Counted from the first letter of the stretch, positions 1 to 7,407 are shown. The stretch is 7,880 bases of DNA from CAYPKG01 sp964411275 (GCA_964411275.1 CAYPKG010000065.1:1-7880), one strand, 5' to 3'. A program made the numbers and translations. The notes: generated by a model from the sequence alone, not told the origin.

Positions 1-1
1 G

Positions 2-577
2 GACCACCCCGCCCGGGACATGCAGGACACATTCTACGTCAACGACCGTGTGGTGCTGCGCACCCATACCACCAATTGCGAGCCGCGGGCGCTGCAAACC
101 ATCAAGCCGCCGTTTCGGGTGGTGATCCCTGGCCGCTGCTTCCGGGTGGACGAGGTGGACGCCTCCCACTCCCCCGTTTTCATGCAGATGGAGGGCATGG
201 TGGTGGACCGTGACCTGACGCTGGCGGATCTCAAGGGCACCCTGGACACATTTGTCCACGCGGTGTTCGGCAACGAGGTGAAAACCCGGTTTCGGCCCAG
301 CTACTTCCCCTTCACGGAGCCGTCTGCGGAGCTGGACATCTCCTGCACCATATGCGGCGGCAAGGGCTGTAGGGTGTGCAAGGGCACCGGCTGGCTGGAA
401 ATCCTGGGCTGCGGGTACACCAACCCCCACGAGATCGAAAATTGCGGGCTGGACCCCAGGGAATGGCACGCGTTCGCATTCGGCCTGGGTGTTGACCGGG
501 TTGCGTCGCTGAAATATGGGATCACGGACATCCGCCTGGAGTATGAAAACGACGCGCGGTTCCTGTCGCAGTTCTAA
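2..577 (+). CDS. pheS: Phenylalanyl-tRNA synthetase alpha subunit, C-terminal part (5' partial)
   Basis: The catalytic subunit of cytoplasmic PheRS, an (alpha-beta)2 enzyme that joins phenylalanine to tRNA-Phe using ATP. The reading frame is open from base 2, so the gene enters from the left; the ATG at base 20 is internal (Met in DMQDTFYV), not the start. About 191 residues of a protein usually near 340 are visible. Counting from that Met, class II motif 2 lies at 41-63 (FRVDEVDASHSPVFMQMEGM) and motif 3 at 150-171 (HAFAFGLGVDRVASLKYG). The signature FRPSYFPFTEPSAE is at 91-104. A C-x2-C-x4-C-x2-C knuckle at residues 109, 112, 117 and 120 looks able to bind a metal; many Firmicutes PheS share it, while E. 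coli type PheS lacks it. The stop is 18 bp before pheT, the usual pheST operon. Identification is near certain. Confidence 0.97.
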   Translation, partial: DHPARDMQDTFYVNDRVVLRTHTTNCEPRALQTIKPPFRVVIPGRCFRVDEVDASHSPVFMQMEGMVVDRDLTLADLKGTLDTFVHAVFGNEVKTRFRPSYFPFTEPSAELDISCTICGGKGCRVCKGTGWLEILGCGYTNPHEIENCGLDPREWHAFAFGLGVDRVASLKYGITDIRLEYENDARFLSQF

Positions 578-579
578 GC

Positions 580-587
580 AAGGAGGG
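580..587 (+). promoter_or_regulatory. Ribosome binding site of pheT
   Basis: AAGGAGGG lies 8 bases before the ATG at 596, a near-perfect Shine-Dalgarno sequence. It fixes the pheT start and lies entirely in the short pheS-pheT gap. Confidence 0.85.
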
Positions 588-595
588 AATGAATT

Positions 596-2998
596 ATGAA
601 GCTACCGCTGAAATGGCTGAAAGAATATGCCAATTATACCATAACCCACGAGGAGTTCGTGGAGAAGATGATGTGGCGCGGGTTCGAAGTGGATGAGATT
701 ACCCCTGAACTGCCTGACGTGGAAGGCGTGGTGGTGGGCCGGGTGCTGTCCTCAAGAGACCACCCCAATTCCGACCATCTGCATATGTGCGAGGTGGACG
801 CGGGCGAGGGCCGCACCCGTATCATCGTTTGCGGCGCGCCCAACGTGGAGGTGGGCATGCTTACGCCTGTGGCGCTGCCCGGCTCAAAACTGCCCGGCGG
901 CATTGTGATTGAGCCCACCGTCATGCGCGGGGTGGTGAGCGACGGCATGCTCTGCTCTGGCAAAGAGCTGGGCATCACCGACGCCGATTACCCCGGAAGC
1001 GAGGTTCACGGCATACTGAAAATTTTAGAGGAGCGCCCCCTGGGCGAGCCCATCGCCAAGGCCCTTGATATGGACGACGTGGTATTTACAATCGAGATTA
1101 CTCCCAACCGCCCGGATTGCCAGAGCATCATCGGCATATGCCGGGAGGTGGCCGCTGCTTTGGGCCAGGAGTTCAAGGAGCCGGAAATCCCCGTGGTCGC
1201 GGGGCCTGGGGATGTGAACGATTACGCGAAGGTCACGGTACTCAATACCGAGCTTTGCCCCCGGTACGCAGCCAGGGTCATCACGGACATCCGCATCGCC
1301 CCCTCACCCCGGTGGATGCAAAAAAAATTGAGAAGCGTCGGCCTTCGGCCCATCAACAATATCGTTGACATCACAAACTTCGTTATGACCGAGTACGGCC
1401 AGCCCATGCACGCCTTCGACCTTGCCTGCGTCAGCGACGCGCACATCATCGTGCGCAACGCCTATGAAAACGAGACCGTGCGCACTTTGGACTCCAAGAT
1501 CCGCAAGACAGACCCGTCCATGCTGCTCATCGCAGACCCGAATAAGGGCGTGGGCATCGCGGGCGTCATGGGCGGCGAGAACTCCGAAATCAAGCCTGAG
1601 ACACAGGTTGTGCTGTTCGAGGCGGCGGTGTTCAAAAACAGCAACATCAGGGGCACAGCGAGAAAGCTAAAGCATACCACGGACGCAGCCGCCCGGTTCA
1701 TAAAGGGCGTGGAGCCGGTCACATGCAAAAAGGCGCTGGATCGGGCTGTGCAGCTGGTGAAGGAGCTGGGAGCCGGCACCGTCATCGGCGGCGTCATCGA
1801 TGAATGCGCGGCAAACCTGGAGGATCGGGAAATCACGGTGGACGCAGGGCATGTCAACAGAATTCTCGGCACAACCCTTTGTGTAGCGGACATGATTGAA
1901 ATGCTGGCCACCATCAACATCCCCGCGTCGGATCTCGGGGGGGAGAAGATGCTCGTGAAGGTTCCCCATTACCGGGTGGACATCGAAAGCGGCATCGAGG
2001 CGGATTGGGACATCGCGGAAGAGGTGGGCCGGATTTATGGCTATTACAACATTGACGTCACATTGATGAAGGGGGACACGTTCCAGGGGCGGCTGACAAA
2101 GCCGTTTCGGATGGACGATCTCATCAAGGATAGCCTTGCGGCAATGGGCGGGTATGAAATGTACAATTACAATTTCATCGGCCCAGCCACCCTCAATGCC
2201 CTGCGGATTCCGGCAGGGGACGAAAAGCGGCTGGCTGTCAGGCTGATGAACCCATTCGGCGAGGATCAAAGCCTGATGCGCACCACGCTGCTGCCGGGCA
2301 TGATCCGATCCATGGCCACAAACCTCAACCGCAAGTCCGGTCATGGAAGGTTTTTCGAGGTGGGGAATGTCCATTTCGACAACAACGACGTGCTTGCGGA
2401 AGAGCGCAAGATGATTGGCCTATGCTATTTCGGCGAGGGCGAGGATTTCTTCACCGTCAAAGGCAGCGTGGAAACACTGCTGGAGGTGCTGGGCTTGTCC
2501 GATGTCCGGTTTGTGGCGGGCGGCGGCGAATACTTCCATCCCGGCCGCAAGGCGCTGATACTGTCCGGGGATACCGTTGTTGGCGAGCTTGGCGAACTGC
2601 ACCCGGATACCCTTGAGGCGTTTGATGTGGCCAGCCGGGCATTTGTAGCGGAGCTGTCCTTTGAGGCGCTGCTAAAATTGTGGAATCCGAAGCGCACCTA
2701 CCGGGCCCTGCCCCGGTATCCCGTGGTGGAGCGGGATCTTGCGCTGATTTGCGACAACGCGGTCAAGGCCGATACATTGAAGGCTGTGATCGAAAATGCT
2801 GCTGTGGAGGTGCTGGTGGAGGATGTAATTCTCTTCGATGTGTTCCGGGGCGGTTCTGTTCCCGCCGGGAAGAAGAGCATGGCGTATTCCTTCACCCTGC
2901 GCAGCGACGACCGGACGTTGACCGAGGCGGATATTCAGGCCGCCACCGGGGTCATACTCGCGGATTTGGAAAAGGCGGGGGCGACCCTTCGCAGCTAA
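596..2998 (+). CDS. pheT: Phenylalanyl-tRNA synthetase beta subunit
   Basis: The beta subunit of cytoplasmic PheRS. It binds tRNA-Phe and edits mischarged Tyr-tRNA-Phe. At 800 residues it is full length for bacteria. Domains in order: an N-terminal helix; an EMAPII/OB-fold tRNA-binding domain at about 40-150 (DHPNSDHLHMCEVDAG at 55-70); the B3/B4 editing domain at about 210-385 (NIVDITNFVM, HAFD, GVMGGENS, then TTDAAARFIKGVEP); the B5 domain at about 408-485 (PHYRVDIESGIEADWDIAEE and RIYGYYN); a catalytic-like core at about 505-680; and a C-terminal FDX-ACB anticodon-binding fold at about 706-799, opening with RYPVVERDLALI. The ATG at 596 follows a strong ribosome binding site and gives the normal MKLPLKWLKEY start. 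No break or missing domain is visible. It is co-transcribed with pheS; the promoter, and any T-box or attenuator, would lie outside the window. The gene ends 8 bp before a large inverted repeat and faces the polyferredoxin gene. Confidence 0.98.
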   Translation: MKLPLKWLKEYANYTITHEEFVEKMMWRGFEVDEITPELPDVEGVVVGRVLSSRDHPNSDHLHMCEVDAGEGRTRIIVCGAPNVEVGMLTPVALPGSKLPGGIVIEPTVMRGVVSDGMLCSGKELGITDADYPGSEVHGILKILEERPLGEPIAKALDMDDVVFTIEITPNRPDCQSIIGICREVAAALGQEFKEPEIPVVAGPGDVNDYAKVTVLNTELCPRYAARVITDIRIAPSPRWMQKKLRSVGLRPINNIVDITNFVMTEYGQPMHAFDLACVSDAHIIVRNAYENETVRTLDSKIRKTDPSMLLIADPNKGVGIAGVMGGENSEIKPETQVVLFEAAVFKNSNIRGTARKLKHTTDAAARFIKGVEPVTCKKALDRAVQLVKELGAGTVIGGVIDECAANLEDREITVDAGHVNRILGTTLCVADMIEMLATINIPASDLGGEKMLVKVPHYRVDIESGIEADWDIAEEVGRIYGYYNIDVTLMKGDTFQGRLTKPFRMDDLIKDSLAAMGGYEMYNYNFIGPATLNALRIPAGDEKRLAVRLMNPFGEDQSLMRTTLLPGMIRSMATNLNRKSGHGRFFEVGNVHFDNNDVLAEERKMIGLCYFGEGEDFFTVKGSVETLLEVLGLSDVRFVAGGGEYFHPGRKALILSGDTVVGELGELHPDTLEAFDVASRAFVAELSFEALLKLWNPKRTYRALPRYPVVERDLALICDNAVKADTLKAVIENAAVEVLVEDVILFDVFRGGSVPAGKKSMAYSFTLRSDDRTLTEADIQAATGVILADLEKAGATLRS

Positions 2999-3006
2999 TT
3001 GATAGG

Positions 3007-3055
3007 CTGTAGCGCTAAGTGCATACATAATTGAAAGATGCACTTAGCGCTACAG
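3007..3055. terminator. Perfect 18-bp inverted repeat between convergent genes, possible bidirectional terminator
   Basis: The arms at 3007-3024 (CTGTAGCGCTAAGTGCAT) and 3038-3055 are exact reverse complements around a 13-nt A/T-rich loop. The hairpin sits between the pheT stop (2998) and the stop of the minus-strand polyferredoxin gene (3085), where a terminator serving both would be expected. Neither side has a U-tract, so it is not a textbook intrinsic terminator. It could instead be a REP-like palindrome, a transcript-end stabiliser or an insertion footprint. The structure is certain; the function is inferred. Confidence 0.55.
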
Positions 3056-3084
3056 GTGCCGAAAACCATGGTTTCGGTGCGCGT

Positions 3085-3918
3085 TTATTTCAAGGCCTTT
3101 TTCGGGCAAACCTTTATGCATTCAAAGCATAAAATGCATTCGGTACCGTTTTTTCTACGGCGGCTGTTGTCCAGCATATCAACATCCATTGGGCATACGG
3201 TTTTGCATTTGCCGCAGGATATACAGGCTTCGGGATTGACCTTGACGCGAAAGAGTGAAAAATAACTAGCCGGCTTTAGAAAAACCGTGATAGGGCAAAC
3301 ATACTTGCAGAAAGCCCGGTTGTCTTTGAACACAGCTGCCAGCGCAATTCCCACTCCGTAATATAATAGGTTTCCAGCAATGAAGCTGACAAACATAATT
3401 TGCTCCAAATCGCCGGGGTAAAACAGGAACAGCGCTATGACATAAACCAACGATACGGCAAACACCACGATGCGCAGCCGCCCCAGCTTTTCACGCCGGG
3501 GCATTTTATTTGTTTTATACGGCAGGAAATCAAGCACCATCGCCGTCCAACAGGCATAGCCACACCAGCCGCGCCCAAACAGGAAAGGTCCTGCAATCTT
3601 TGCCACGAGGTAATGAATGACCGCCGCTTGGAATGTTCCGGAAAAGAGATAGTACCAGAACCCCTCTATCTGCATGTTTTCACGGCTGATAAGCCCGAGG
3701 TAAACAAGCATATACAGCCCCACCGCAAGCTGTACCGCCATTCGTGCGTACTTGTATCCCGATATATACAGAGCAAGTCCTATGGCAATGGCTGTGCCAA
3801 TGTATATAAAATTGAATAGATAGAATATGTTGTCCAAAGAAAGCCATAGCACAACAGCTACAGCTTCAAATGTAAACCATAGTATGATTGGGGTTTTATA
3901 TTTGCGAATGCCGCTCAC
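3085..3918 (-). CDS. Membrane-bound polyferredoxin, NapH/YccM-like 4Fe-4S protein
   Basis: A 277-residue integral membrane iron-sulfur protein, probably an electron carrier between the quinone pool or another membrane donor and a redox partner. Six hydrophobic segments are visible at about 9-28, 31-53, 58-77, 86-108, 148-167 and 175-197. GRGWCGYACW (C119, C123) and FCKYVCP (C204, C208) form the paired CxxxC motifs of the Fer4_5/NapH-NosR-RdxA group. The soluble C-terminus has two classic [4Fe-4S] motifs: C232, C235, C238, C242 (CISCGKCKTVCP) and C261, C264, C267, C271 (CILCFECIKVCP). The start is GTG at 3918; an AAGG lies only a few bases upstream, and an in-frame stop follows within 30 bp, so no much longer form is possible. 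It begins 27 bp after the multicopper oxidase gene on the same strand, which implies translation from one mRNA. No napG, napA, nos or cco partner is visible, so its substrate is unknown. The family call is firm; a specific name such as napH is not justified. Confidence 0.88.
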   Translation of the reverse strand: MSGIRKYKTPIILWFTFEAVAVVLWLSLDNIFYLFNFIYIGTAIAIGLALYISGYKYARMAVQLAVGLYMLVYLGLISRENMQIEGFWYYLFSGTFQAAVIHYLVAKIAGPFLFGRGWCGYACWTAMVLDFLPYKTNKMPRREKLGRLRIVVFAVSLVYVIALFLFYPGDLEQIMFVSFIAGNLLYYGVGIALAAVFKDNRAFCKYVCPITVFLKPASYFSLFRVKVNPEACISCGKCKTVCPMDVDMLDNSRRRKNGTECILCFECIKVCPKKALK

Positions 3919-3945
3919 CGCCTTGCTATTATGGCACCAAAGTCA

Positions 3946-6864
3946 TTAAGTTTTTGCGCGGATTGCAATTAGCTTTTTTGCAACCTCAACATCGGAGGCT
4001 TGTGTTACCTCAAAATCATAAGGAATGTTTTTCGGATGATCCTTTGCGGCTTCTATCCTTTGCGCTATTTCTTCCGAAAAGCCAGCCCCGGCAGCCAATG
4101 TGCGCCCCTTATCATTGAAAATAAAGGATGCCTGAAAACGTCCTTCTGCAGGTGACGGATCGAACATATTGTGCAGGGTAACCTCAATCCAGTCTCCAGC
4201 ATTTGCCCGCAGTATCAAAGGCGTCGGCCTCCTGCACCCGCAAACAACATCGTTCGCCTGCTCCAGAGGAACAAATAGGAGTCCCTCGGGGTCGTGATCG
4301 CCGTATTGATTATATTGAATATCTGATTGAATAGCCGCAATTTCATATTTCCTAATCACCGCTCCTTTGGAAGGTATAAGCGGTTGAGTTTGCACAGGCG
4401 GCTCATCGTTAAGCGTTGGAAGATGAGGCTGTAACTCTGAATAAGCACGGAGTATCCCCCAAAGTCCCAGCCAAACGTCATCAATAGCACCAAAGTAATA
4501 TAGATAATCTCCGGCAGCATAGGATTGGTCTATACGGATGTTGAACGCTTCGGAAATTCCCAGTGTTTGCTCCTGTACAATGGGGGATTTTACATCGGTA
4601 ATCTCTTTATGCCAGGACATACCGGTGAGGTTAAATGCGTGCTGCTCCTCGTGGGCACCGTCTATCAACCGGATTACCATTGGCTCCCCCGGATAAGTTT
4701 CCAGCAAAGGGGTAGCCGGATCACCATAAACGGTTGAACTAAATATATGGGAGGGATCATTCTTTATCTTCAATCGTTCTCTCATTGGCTCAGAGCGGTA
4801 ATTAATCCCCATGACACCGGGGTCATCGTCCCCGCCGGGATGCATGGGCGGATTTAACGGGTTCCCTTCTCCGTCAAACAATAGTGCAAAATCGTGGACA
4901 AACAGGGCAAATTCGCGGTATGCACTGCCATTAGGCATACGGATAACGGCTTTGGCTCCGCTTCTTAGTTCTTCTCCGGTTTCCGGGTGATGGTAAGTGG
5001 CTCCGGCCGGCTCGATTATGAGCGCTCCAAATAGGCCGTGCTGCTGGTGCGAGTTTGGGAACAGGTGGTCATGGAAAAAGACCGTATTCAATTCCTCGTT
5101 CACATAAAACCGCTCGATCAACGTTTCAAATTGCCGTGCTCCGGCGATGTTGCAATACCCATTGGCGGAGCCGTCGGAAACAATGGTATCAAATTTCACA
5201 AGATGGATATGAAATCCAACGATATCGGTCAAAGTTTTTGGCTGGAATGCGCTTGCCTCCAGAAATTCCGGCAGCAGGTTGGTTGTGCGAACCTCAAGAC
5301 AATCCCCGACATTGGCCCGAATAACCAGAGGTTCCGGTCGGATTTCCCCGCTTTCCACCTTTGCGATATACATCTGTAGAGATCCTTCTTTTTCAATATC
5401 CTCCTTAAGCACAAAGAAACGCCCCTGTGGGTCATGCCAGTTGTAGTTGTTATAGACGAGCTTTGCCTGCACGACAGCCACTTCAAACAGCTTGACCTCA
5501 TCGCCGCAGGGACAGGCTTTCGAGTACAGTTCACCCGGCGCGTAACATGGAACGAAATTGGCAGCCTCCAATGGCGTAGGATCAATCTTATTGTCCCCTT
5601 CTGCGGTTAGAATGCCCAGAGGTGGCTGAAGGGGACGTTCCCCAAACTGTCCGTTAATGAAGTTCGGAACACCCGGATGATCCGCATCCTTCAAAGGTGG
5701 GGCGGGGCGGTCATTAAGCGGCATTAGCGCCTGAATGGCCGTTCCGTCCGGATATATACCGCTGCCATCTTCCAACCGGTCGAAAATCCGCCATAGCGTC
5801 CACATACCCTCCATAAAGTGCGGGTAAAGATGACAGTGGAAAATAACGTCGCCAATCCCCCCATTCAGGCTTCCCGCGCCGTACAGGATATCCAGCGTAT
5901 AGCACTCCTGAGGGCTGATGGAAATAGAATCAATAATTGTTGAGCAGGGGTCATCTGGCTCCAAACGCCATTGGTGGTTGTGGAGGTGGAATACATGGGT
6001 TTCCTTTACACCGCCGTTTATCAGGCGAAATTTTGCCGGGTCTCCAACATAAGCTTTTGGAAGCAGCGGTGCGGGATCACCATACACCCACGAGCTCATG
6101 GAAATATCCTCGCCGGTAAGGACATCTTCAATAGTCTCGAGGGGCTCTCTGTTCCTCATCGCCTCGGAGCGATAGCTGATAGCCATGGTGGCGCTGGGCA
6201 TGCCAGTGTGCGGGTCTGTTGGCGGCTGTCCGTTCTTATTTTTAATTTCCATTTCATCGTGAAAGAATATCGCGTATTCACGAAATGCGGGACCATTGGG
6301 CGGGTAAATATCCGCGAACAGGCCGCTTTCCAATGGATCGCCTGTAACCGGATCCCTCCACTCGGCACCGGCTTCCTCAACAATAATCGCACCGAACAGG
6401 CCGTGAATATTCGTACCTTCCTCGCTACTTCGCGTATCTGCCATATCATGGAACAGATACACGCCTTCGCGTTGTGCAAACCAGGTGTATAAAATTGTGT
6501 CGTTTGTGGTGGTGTCCGGGTTGAAGCCGACATTGGCTCCATCGGATGTTGCAATATCATACCGTAATCCCTGTACATGGATGGAGGCCCGGCGGTCAAG
6601 TTTATTATGAAAACACACACGGATTTCATCGCCTACATTAGCACGTAAAACAAGAGGCCGTACTTCCTCATATGGCTGCTGCGGGTTTAACATGAAATTC
6701 TCTTTTGCTCTTTGTTGTATCCGCTGTGAATCTTGGGATAAAACATATAATAATCCATTTGGATCATGATCCCCATATTTATTGTAAACGATCGGCAATG
6801 AAATTGCCTCAATATCAAAAGTTCTTATAACATGGGGAGTCGGACAATCAGATCGTCTATTCAT
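3946..6864 (-). CDS. Large multi-cupredoxin multicopper oxidase, MnxG-like, with truncated third repeat
   Basis: A 972-residue multicopper oxidase that would oxidise a substrate (metal ion such as Mn(II), or an organic) and reduce O2 to water; the substrate is not known. Three internal repeats begin at residues 13, 457 and 836, each with a YNxYxxHDPxG motif and a PLxxRANxGD motif. Repeats 1 and 2 each hold two cupredoxin domains (about 11-165 and 193-360; 457-620 and 649-810). Copper motifs: HVFHLH (H290, H293, H295) and HCHLYPHFMEGM (H343, C344, H345, H349, M354) in domain 2; HIH (H552, H554) and HDH (H598, H600) in domain 3. Matching positions in domain 1 (HVQG at 96, HDM at 139) and domain 4 (HAFNLT, YYFGAID) have lost ligands. 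Repeat 3 stops after half a domain, near residue 905, and a 67-residue unrelated tail follows. No signal peptide or membrane helix is seen, so it is cytosolic or perhaps spore-associated, as known for CotA and MnxG. The ATG at 6864 follows AAGGAG by 10 bases. It is the first gene of a unit with the polyferredoxin gene. Confidence 0.9.
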   Translation of the reverse strand: MNRRSDCPTPHVIRTFDIEAISLPIVYNKYGDHDPNGLLYVLSQDSQRIQQRAKENFMLNPQQPYEEVRPLVLRANVGDEIRVCFHNKLDRRASIHVQGLRYDIATSDGANVGFNPDTTTNDTILYTWFAQREGVYLFHDMADTRSSEEGTNIHGLFGAIIVEEAGAEWRDPVTGDPLESGLFADIYPPNGPAFREYAIFFHDEMEIKNKNGQPPTDPHTGMPSATMAISYRSEAMRNREPLETIEDVLTGEDISMSSWVYGDPAPLLPKAYVGDPAKFRLINGGVKETHVFHLHNHQWRLEPDDPCSTIIDSISISPQECYTLDILYGAGSLNGGIGDVIFHCHLYPHFMEGMWTLWRIFDRLEDGSGIYPDGTAIQALMPLNDRPAPPLKDADHPGVPNFINGQFGERPLQPPLGILTAEGDNKIDPTPLEAANFVPCYAPGELYSKACPCGDEVKLFEVAVVQAKLVYNNYNWHDPQGRFFVLKEDIEKEGSLQMYIAKVESGEIRPEPLVIRANVGDCLEVRTTNLLPEFLEASAFQPKTLTDIVGFHIHLVKFDTIVSDGSANGYCNIAGARQFETLIERFYVNEELNTVFFHDHLFPNSHQQHGLFGALIIEPAGATYHHPETGEELRSGAKAVIRMPNGSAYREFALFVHDFALLFDGEGNPLNPPMHPGGDDDPGVMGINYRSEPMRERLKIKNDPSHIFSSTVYGDPATPLLETYPGEPMVIRLIDGAHEEQHAFNLTGMSWHKEITDVKSPIVQEQTLGISEAFNIRIDQSYAAGDYLYYFGAIDDVWLGLWGILRAYSELQPHLPTLNDEPPVQTQPLIPSKGAVIRKYEIAAIQSDIQYNQYGDHDPEGLLFVPLEQANDVVCGCRRPTPLILRANAGDWIEVTLHNMFDPSPAEGRFQASFIFNDKGRTLAAGAGFSEEIAQRIEAAKDHPKNIPYDFEVTQASDVEVAKKLIAIRAKT

Positions 6865-6874
6865 TTATCGCTAA

Positions 6875-6880
6875 CTCCTT
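6875..6880 (-). promoter_or_regulatory. Ribosome binding site of the multicopper oxidase gene
   Basis: On the minus strand AAGGAG lies 10 bases before the ATG at 6864. It supports this start and argues against a longer N-terminus that would carry a signal peptide. Confidence 0.7.
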
Positions 6881-6886
6881 CATTAT

Positions 6887-6934
6887 TTGGCAATACTGCT
6901 GCCAATATATATATTTCTTATGTCATAATATGAA
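6887..6934 (-). promoter_or_regulatory. Candidate promoter with overlapping inverted-repeat operator for the oxidase operon
   Basis: Read on the minus strand, TTCATA (6934-6929) and TATATA (6911-6906) are 17 bases apart and each match the sigma-A consensus at 4 of 6 positions. Directly downstream, touching the -10, is a perfect 6-bp inverted repeat, TTGGCA-N7-TGCCAA (6887-6905), at the expected transcription start. A repressor bound there would block initiation. The 5' leader would be about 35 nt. It is not a CopY-type box (TACAnnTGTA). The area is very AT-rich, so -10-like strings are common by chance; the inverted repeat is the stronger part. Confidence 0.3.
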
Positions 6935-7051
6935 GTTTCGATATAAAATGTTATATGTTTGCGTTTTAGAGTAAGACTAAATGAAAATGAGCTAAATATA
7001 GAAATGATATAAGCACGATACACAGTTCAACAGCGAGTCTGTCAACACTAG
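6935..7051. other. AT-rich intergenic stretch with no recognisable gene
   Basis: Part of a gene-free region reaching from 6865 to the first coding remnant. Apart from the operator-promoter candidate on its left and the tRNA-derived element on its right, I see no open frame with a ribosome binding site, no RNA gene and no strong hairpin. A weak imperfect inverted repeat (GTTCAACAG ... CTGTCAAC, about 7025-7047) flanks the tRNA-like element. Composition is clearly lower in GC than the phe genes. Confidence 0.5.
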
Positions 7052-7160
7052 ATGGTTTGGGTGAGAGGATTCGAACCTCCGGCTTCCCATTCACATTTTG
7101 TGAATATCATTGAATGTTATTCTCAATCATTTTCTAGTATTTTGTATCAATCCAAACCAT
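7052..7160 (-). repeat. 109-bp tRNA-derived element with 9-bp terminal inverted repeats
   Basis: The ends ATGGTTTGG (7052-7060) and CCAAACCAT (7152-7160) are perfect inverted repeats. On the minus strand the last 28 bases (7080-7053) read as a tRNA 3' end: a T-stem GGAGG/CCTCT around the loop TTCGAAT, the acceptor strand CACCCAA, a discriminator A and CCA. The remainder is AT-rich, with small hairpins at 7089-7105 (ATTCACA-TTT-TGTGAAT) and 7109-7127. There is no D-arm, no proper anticodon loop with U33, and no matching 5' acceptor strand, so it is not a working tRNA. The T-arm and acceptor resemble, from memory, a clostridial tRNA-Pro. The likely origin is an attachment-site copy left by an integrating element, or a tRNA-derived mobile repeat. 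Confidence 0.55.
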
Positions 7161-7407
7161 AATTAGAGTAACGAAATTCCTGAGCGTCAAAGGATTGGAC
7201 ATTACGCCAAAGCGCGGGGAGACGCCCATCAAACAGCTTAAAGATATCGGCAGCGAAATTGTATATGTCGAAGTGGTAGGGACAAAGAGAGGTCACCTGT
7301 ATACGAAGGACATCTGGAGGATAACAAAAGAAGGTCCTTCACGCAGGATGGATAGCAATGCTCCCCACCGCACGGCCCAACCCGCCGCATCTCTCGAACC
7401 TTCTTAA
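7138..7407 (+). pseudogene. Coding remnant of unknown function, 5' part
   Basis: The frame is open from 7138 to the TAA at 7405-7407. Its middle part (from a TTG at 7195) encodes DITPKRGETPIKQLKDIGSE and then VYVEVVGTKRGHLYTKDIWR, which looks like genuine protein with mixed charge. No ATG, GTG or TTG start with a ribosome binding site is present, and the open frame begins inside the tRNA-derived element, so the true 5' end is probably missing. The last 25 residues (RRMDSNAPHRTAQPAASLEP region) are low quality. I do not recognise the family. The same frame reopens after the stop at 7407, which suggests one decayed gene. An alternative is a short functional protein starting at TTG 7195. Confidence 0.35.

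Noticed and set aside
20..577. ATG at base 20 as the true pheS start
   Set aside because: The frame continues upstream to the window edge with the conserved HPARDM sequence, and the N-terminal half of PheS must lie outside.
1667..2374. 235-codon open frame opposite pheT
   Set aside because: It is antisense to the conserved B5 and core domains of pheT, has no ribosome binding site, and reflects the GC-rich codon use of pheT.
3059..3077. Second hairpin CCGAAAACC/GGTTTCGG after the polyferredoxin stop
   Set aside because: The stem has a bulge and only two loop bases, with no T-run; it is probably a chance palindrome around CCATGG.
3400..3819. 139-codon plus-strand open frame over the polyferredoxin gene
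   Set aside because: The minus-strand product has six membrane helices and intact Fe-S motifs; the plus-strand frame has no recognisable domain.
3085..3918. Naming the polyferredoxin napH or ccoG
   Set aside because: The fold and motifs fit the broad family, but no nap or cco partner gene is present, so a specific symbol would overstate the evidence.
5971..6492. 173-codon plus-strand open frame opposite the oxidase gene
   Set aside because: It is a shadow of the oxidase copper-binding region; no start signal or family features.
7052..7160. A functional tRNA gene on the minus strand
   Set aside because: Only the T-arm, acceptor 3' strand and CCA are present. There is no D-arm, no anticodon loop with U33 and no complementary 5' acceptor strand.
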